Shown: piece by piece, positions 8,401 to 11,066 of the stretch
Position numbering within the stretch: the first letter of the stretch is position 1
How the letters are laid out: each line of letters starts with the position of its first letter
DNA from: Ophiosphaerella korrae
Taxonomy: Eukaryota > Ascomycota > Dothideomycetes > Pleosporales > Phaeosphaeriaceae
Direction of reading: 5' to 3'
DNA length: 11,066 nucleotides
Assembly (NCBI GenBank): GCA_028456385.1
Contig: JALNQF010000916.1
Coordinates: 1 to 11,066, forward strand
Notes under the pieces: generated by a model
What the model was told of the DNA's origin: nothing
Database searches by the model: none
Seen by the model: only the letters and a program-made list of their open reading frames with translations
Program-made: the position numbers and the translations under genes

Positions 8401-8554
8401 AGCGATCCGGATCAGAGTGTTAGGCATGGAGCATCACCATTCGCTTGCTAGCATGGAGCACCTAGCAGCTACGTATAAGAAGCAAGGGCGATTAAAGGAG
8501 TCTGAGGACCTTGAGATGCAAGTCGCTGAGGCTCGAAAGAAGATGGTATTATAG
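5435..8554 (+). CDS. HET-NB-ARC-TPR NLR-like protein
   Basis: This is a complete single-exon gene of 1039 residues, a cytosolic fungal NLR-type nonself-recognition protein. Residues 1 to about 240 are the HET (heterokaryon incompatibility) effector, with YATLSHTW (25-32), FWVDTCCIDK (76-85), RGWTLQELLAP (139-149), EEDRVYSLLGIF (208-219) and IYGEG (226-230). Residues about 270-500 are NB-ARC: P-loop GLGGVGKT (301-308), Walker B WVLVFDNADD (377-386), GRVIFTTR sensor (414-421) and a GLPL-equivalent YLPLA (475-479). HRLVH (601-605), in a probable winged-helix region, occupies the MHD-like place. Residues 668-1039 are nine tandem 42-residue TPRs of the kinesin-light-chain-like type (LGxEHPDT linkers; the last unit has 36 residues). 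ATG at 5435 has the good context AAAAATGCG, and the HET domain starts at once, as is usual. By family analogy, TPR ligand binding drives nucleotide exchange and oligomerisation, and HET then triggers cell death. All key nucleotide-binding residues are present and nothing suggests decay, although both flanks are RIP-mutated. Confidence 0.95.
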   Translation: MRLLRINNDGSLSLIRFVERDVPNYATLSHTWRSHHEATFHDVISCTTTKSITSSPAFDKLIFCGEQVRKDRLQYFWVDTCCIDKSSSAELSEAINSMFNWYQRSTKCYVLLTDVSIHLENNDPNYRDSQLRQSRWFARGWTLQELLAPPSVEFFSREGKLLGSKKSLEKQISEITGIPISALRGTPLSYFTIDERMSWRTNRETTFEEDRVYSLLGIFDVHMPAIYGEGESHALRRLQSEIEMRSRNPIMNMNPDLQHPVNQWIVPFERNIRFTGRESELAELQNMLFTNNQFTKAAVSGLGGVGKTQLVLEFLYRLREKHEDYSVIWIQATSMESLDQGYHAVARQFGIRSLGGEDADIKKVVQDFLNGDSAGHWVLVFDNADDVNMWIEKPKPGAQQSVRLIDYIPRNKNGRVIFTTRDRKTGVKLAHQNVIEVPQVTEETATQMLRNFLIYKDLVDSRPADTKAMLEWLTYLPLAIAQAAAYINETGITLADYLVLVGCQEQEIIELLAEEFEDDARYSDMKNPVATTWLISFRQIQQRDPLAAEYMFFMACIDHKDVPQLLLPPGPSQKKEMDSIGTLSAYSFITRRSEDLALDLHRLVHLTVRNWLRNEGMLVEWTRKAVARLEEVFPDHEHRNRAMWRMYLPHARYVLESNLVTKDDASRIDLEWKIAMCYYSDGRFDEAETFFREVMEFRTNVLGAEHPDTLKSIAKLALTYHAQSRFQESKTLGLRAMEAQKRVLGEEDPETLATMSHLAMTYSDLSQWKEAEELELQAMELRMRVLGGEHPDTLVGMSNLVYLYNCQGWWKKAEELGKRVIRARKKVLGVEHPDTLLSIGNLAHTYNNQGRYQDAEELLVHVMNVRIRVLGKNHPHTLSGMSNLGVTYHNQGRLDEAKALQAQVVAARKALLGPEHFSTLTSMAHLSSTYHSQGQLTEAEELGLQVMELRKKVLGPEHHHTLTSMTNLASIYLDNEQLGKAEELGLQVLAIRIRVLGMEHHHSLASMEHLAATYKKQGRLKESEDLEMQVAEARKKMVL

Positions 8555-8791
8555 AGCAGCCCTTCATGTTAATTGTCGTATTCCATTAAAAAGTGGCGAA
8601 TTCTGAAATGCTTCCTTTGACACAGTGATAATGGACATGCTTGATGACTTGATAGCTATCGAACAGTACCTGGCCATCTGGCATGGTTTTATATGTTTGC
8701 TAATAACAGTGGCTCAAAACGCGATGTACTGCAATCCGACGCGCTGTCTTGGAGAGCCCAGTCTCGCTCTTCAGAGGTTGGGGCCTGGGAG
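8555..8791. other. Convergent 3' intergenic region
   Basis: This 237-bp gap holds the 3' ends of two tail-to-tail genes. There is no canonical AATAAA on the plus strand; ATTAAA at 8585-8590 could serve the NLR transcript. The minus gene has no clear signal either. Their 3' untranslated regions may overlap. Small frames here extend antisense into the minus-strand gene and are not credible genes. Confidence 0.5.
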
Positions 8792-9277
8792 TCACGAGCC
8801 AACAGGTAACTTCTTCATAATCGCCTCTTTCAGCCCATCAACAGTGTCGACCATCTCAACCCCAAATTTGTTGCACACAATCTGCACATTCCCCCTCTTC
8901 CAGTATCCTTCCGGACAGACAACGATAGCTTTGCCAGGAACCCGTGCACAAACGCCCAACTCGAGCAAACTGACGGGCGCCTGGGTGGCTGGATGGAAGT
9001 AAACGACGACAATGTCGGCCTGGTCCTGCTTTTCAAGCTCCCATTCCACCTGCTCGCGATACGGAGCAAAGTTGATGTCCTCGCGCCACGAGCTGTCCCA
9101 ATCAGCGCGATACGGATTATAAATCGTGACGGGCGCATCGGAGAGGGAGGTGGAGAGGGCCTCGCGCCAGTCGGTCGTGTCGACTTTGCTGGTGGAGCCG
9201 GCGAGGAAGACAGACTTCACGCCTCGGGGAACCTCATCCGAAGGCGCGTAGATGATCTGGCTCCGTGACTGAGCCAT
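8792..9277 (-). CDS. Nucleoside 2-deoxyribosyltransferase-like protein
   Basis: This is a small soluble alpha/beta protein of the nucleoside 2-deoxyribosyltransferase-like family (Pfam Nuc_deoxyri_tr2 type). Characterised relatives move 2-deoxyribose between nucleobases by cleaving the N-glycosidic bond; the fungal members' substrate is not established. Numbering from the upstream Met at 9349, I see the FLAGS loop (48-52) after strand 1, DWR (60-62), IYNPYRADWD (76-85), ADIVVVYF (111-118) and SLLELG (127-132). E130 is the likely catalytic Glu. The domain is complete at about 161 residues. I chose ATG at 9277 because of its strong context (GAGAATGGC, A at -3 and G at +4) and because the domain begins soon after it. 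The frame stays open to an ATG at 9349 (185 residues), in weak context, which would add 24 residues rich in Phe/Ser/Arg without acidic residues, like a mitochondrial presequence. It lies tail-to-tail with the NLR gene. It looks intact and not RIP-mutated. Confidence 0.88.
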   Translation of the reverse strand: MAQSRSQIIYAPSDEVPRGVKSVFLAGSTSKVDTTDWREALSTSLSDAPVTIYNPYRADWDSSWREDINFAPYREQVEWELEKQDQADIVVVYFHPATQAPVSLLELGVCARVPGKAIVVCPEGYWKRGNVQIVCNKFGVEMVDTVDGLKEAIMKKLPVGS

Positions 9278-9670
9278 TCTCAAGGACGAAAAGGAATTCC
9301 TGGAGGCTGTTTGAAAGAAGCAAGTACGGAAAAAAAGGGTAGAGAACATAAGCTCGAGGGGATGAGCTTAGCAGGTCGCCTGAGCTAAGGCAGAGTTCCT
9401 CCATAAAGGTGGGGTCAGGTGTTCCCCTCTCCCGGTACGGAGCCAAGACCTGCCAAGATTCATCCCGCTCCTGGTCTTGGCACACAACCCCCACTCTCTA
9501 TGAGACCTTCGCCTACGGAAAACATCACAAAAGCATTAAAGCACATCTGCCAGTGGCTGCAACGGCCCCTGCAACCCATCACGCGTCCCTCTGCGTCGAT
9601 TTGATACCTGCAGGTCCACCGTTGCGGCAGCGGCACGAATAGACTGATAAAATTTGCGAGCAAGCTACAC

Positions 9671-9676
9671 CACGTG
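9671..9676. promoter_or_regulatory. E-box CACGTG
   Basis: A palindromic CACGTG in the context CCACGTGAC matches the bHLH (Cbf1/USF-like) consensus. It lies about 390 bp upstream of the minus-strand gene's preferred start. Presence is certain; function is unproven. Confidence 0.35.
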
Positions 9677-9810
9677 ACACGCTCATCGAACGCAGCAACA
9701 GCCTTCCATCTAGCCGCGACACAGCAACACGAGAGTGAAGACAAAGCCCAAGCTCTCATGCTCAGTAGACTCGATAACAAGTTCCGGGCCGAGCATTGCT
9801 CCCGTGGAGC

Positions 9811-9818
9811 TGACGTCA
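9811..9818. promoter_or_regulatory. CRE/ATF palindrome TGACGTCA
   Basis: A perfect 8-bp ATF/CREB-type bZIP site, followed by a half-site-like ACGTCA at 9828-9833. It lies about 530 bp upstream of the minus-strand gene's preferred start. The same 8-mer occurs by chance inside the NLR coding sequence (5557-5564), so the match alone is weak evidence. Confidence 0.35.
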
Positions 9819-9891
9819 TGGTGAGATACGTCACTTCTTGAGGCGAAATGTACAGAGTCGTAGATAGAAGCCAGACTACGCGAAGGCAAGG

Positions 9892-9962
9892 GGACAGCTG
9901 GCTACATTATTGGTGTAGTGAAGTGGGGCTTGCTGACTCGTTTGGCAAAGCGTCAGCTGTCC
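9892..9962. repeat. 9-bp inverted repeat, 53-bp spacer
   Basis: GGACAGCTG (9892-9900) is exactly complemented by CAGCTGTCC (9954-9962). Both arms extend by AG outward with one mismatch. It lies 120-190 bp before the pogo transposase relic and may be part of that element's terminal or subterminal region. Each arm also contains the 6-bp palindrome CAGCTG. Confidence 0.55.
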
Positions 9963-10083
9963 GCTAAACCTTCACATCCGGGCATAGCTGCGGAAATTGC
10001 CGCTGAAACCGAGTAGGAATGGGGCATTACAAGCGAGTGGGCACCCCACCAACTTTGCGCGCCCACCTTGTCTCTAATATACA

Positions 10084-10740
10084 ATAGCTCCACGTAACAC
10101 CTCTCAATTGCTCTCAAAAGAAGCAGGTATTCAGCTTGCTATCTCAGCTCTTGACTCAAATCAGATAAAGACTGAGAATGCTGCTAGCCAGACCTTTAAT
10201 GTATCGCGAACTACACTCAATCACCGACGCGCTGGTGTCCCTGCCCGACACGATTGCCAGCCTAACTCAAGGAAGCTCAGCTAGCTAGAGGAGGAGGTAA
10301 TAATCGATTATATTCTTAATCTAGATTCTTATAGTTTTGCCCTAACTCTACCTACTGTGCGTAAGATAGCTAGTAAACTACTTACTTAGCGTAGAGGTAG
10401 CCCTATTAGCATCTACTAGGCGCGCAACTTTGTTAAGCGTATAGATAGTCTTACAACGTATTTTAATTGTATATATAATATGTAGCGAGTCTTATATAAG
10501 GATCTAGCTACTATAAGTTACTAGTTTAAGCTAGTACAGCGTACAAAAGCTATATATAGAATAGCTAATAAAGATATCTATAACTTTAATAAGGCTAGCT
10601 TTATAATAGGTAAGATCTAGACTTAACTTATTATTACTAGGTTAGAGAAGAGAGACTTACTAAAAGCAATTTAGCTAGGTAATTAATACTACTAGCTAGA
10701 TAGTTTTACTATTCCTTATTATTACTAGTAAATACTACTA
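10084..10740 (+). pseudogene. Pogo/Fot1-type transposase relic
   Basis: This is a relic of a pogo/Fot1-family transposase (Tc1/mariner superfamily with N-terminal helix-turn-helix domains). A single frame runs from 10084 past 10680. A psq-type HTH (about 10117-10236) contains FNVSRTTL and is followed by RRAGVPAR and QPNSRKL. Then come a CENPB-type HTH (EEEVIIDYIL, and AxNFVKR with the preceding Trp now TAG), a WFKLV segment with Trp now TAG, and the DIYNFDE-like catalytic motif at about 10573-10590, where Asp and Glu have become Asn and Lys. It ends with a VVTG..RR-like stretch, PGN-like GN at 10678-10683, and a GFTIPP-like trace after 10695. The expected start codon is ATA at 10084-10086, probably a mutated ATG (followed by Ala-Pro). 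The first 200 bp have no nonsense codon; the first stop is TAG at 10282-10284, and every later stop is TAG or TAA. The second catalytic Asp and the C-terminus were not seen; the element leaves the window on the right. Confidence 0.88.
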
Positions 10741-11066
10741 TTATAGTAGTAATAGAAGAACTATAAATAGAGCTAATTAGCCCCTTATTAGAAGGACTAG
10801 ATCTATATAATCTATAGGTATATAAACTTAATTAGGAAATAACGTATAACCTAAATACGTAAGGTAATCTATAATCTATTATTCTTAGTAATAATAGATT
10901 AATAGATTAGTATAAGTATATAGTTAGTAAAGATACGTATTATTAAAATAGTATTAATAATCTAACCTCTAAGAGTAATAATATATTATAAGGTAGCTAG
11001 AAGATAATAGTACTTACTATAAGCTATAGGAGATAGTAAAGAGATAATAGATAGTATTTAATAGTA
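10285..11066. other. Right RIP-mutated AT-rich tract
   Basis: From about 10285 the sequence becomes as TA-rich and CA/TG-poor as the left flank. The part up to about 10740 is the pogo transposase relic. From 10741 to 11066 I recognise no further motif; it is presumably the rest of the same element, too decayed to read. TAATA/ATTA-rich local repeats are frequent but follow no clear period. Confidence 0.8.

Larger units (their letters stand above)
9350..10083. other. Gene-poor interval left of the pogo relic
   Basis: Composition is ordinary. A 124-codon minus frame (9834-9460) is Cys/Ser/Ala-rich with no recognisable domain, and it overlaps plus-strand frames, so it is not called. The first few hundred bases should hold the promoter of the minus-strand deoxyribosyltransferase-like gene. 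The rightmost part (about 9890-10083) probably contains the left end and leader of the pogo/Fot1-type element, but its terminal inverted repeat cannot be fixed because the other end lies outside the window. Confidence 0.5.

Noticed and set aside
5435..8554. Introns within the NLR gene
   Set aside because: The HET, NB-ARC and TPR motifs are continuous in one frame with normal spacing, so no intron is needed.
8625..9002. 125-codon plus-strand ORF
   Set aside because: Its second half is antisense to the deoxyribosyltransferase-like gene, whose protein is clearly conserved; the rest resembles nothing known.
9460..9834. 124-codon minus-strand ORF upstream of the deoxyribosyltransferase-like gene
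   Set aside because: Cys/Ser-rich with no domain, overlapped by plus-strand frames. No evidence for coding beyond length, which is unremarkable at this GC content.

Overview
This window looks like the nuclear genome of a filamentous ascomycete (Pezizomycotina). No genus can be read from the sequence. Three things support this: a complete HET/NB-ARC/TPR protein (an NLR architecture restricted to fungi), the fungal families of decayed transposons, and the signature of repeat-induced point mutation (RIP). The outer parts are extremely AT-rich and poor in CA/TG dinucleotides. Their decayed reading frames are broken almost only by TAG and TAA, where Trp (TGG) or Gln (CAA/CAG) is expected.

Layout, left to right. 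Bases 1-160 hold palindromic and direct repeats. About 300-1181 is a plus-strand Tc1/mariner DD34E transposase relic. About 1690-3290 is a minus-strand Ty3/gypsy-type Gag relic with a decayed CCHC knuckle. About 3597-4045 is a plus-strand Ty1/copia RNase H C-terminal relic. Composition then flips to GC-rich (about 4081-4820), with an Ala/Gly or Pro-rich low-complexity block, minisatellites and a G-quadruplex motif. Bases 4820-5434 are ordinary-looking upstream sequence.

The gene island is 5435-9349. The HET-NB-ARC-TPR NLR gene (+, 1039 aa, one exon) is intact. It converges with a small intact gene (-) for a nucleoside 2-deoxyribosyltransferase-like protein, 237 bp away. Bases 9350-10083 are gene-poor and contain candidate regulatory sites and an inverted repeat. 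From 10084 a pogo/Fot1-type transposase relic runs to the right. Its first 200 bp are nearly unmutated and the rest is heavily RIP-mutated.

The two intact genes therefore sit between two RIP-degraded transposon tracts, and both RIP borders fall inside transposon reading frames. The NLR probably acts in nonself recognition (heterokaryon incompatibility or innate-immunity-like cell death): the TPR array would sense a ligand, NB-ARC would switch and oligomerise, and HET would execute. The neighbouring enzyme belongs to a nucleoside/nucleotide N-glycosidic-bond family. A functional link to the NLR is only a hypothesis. I found no rRNA, tRNA or CRISPR.
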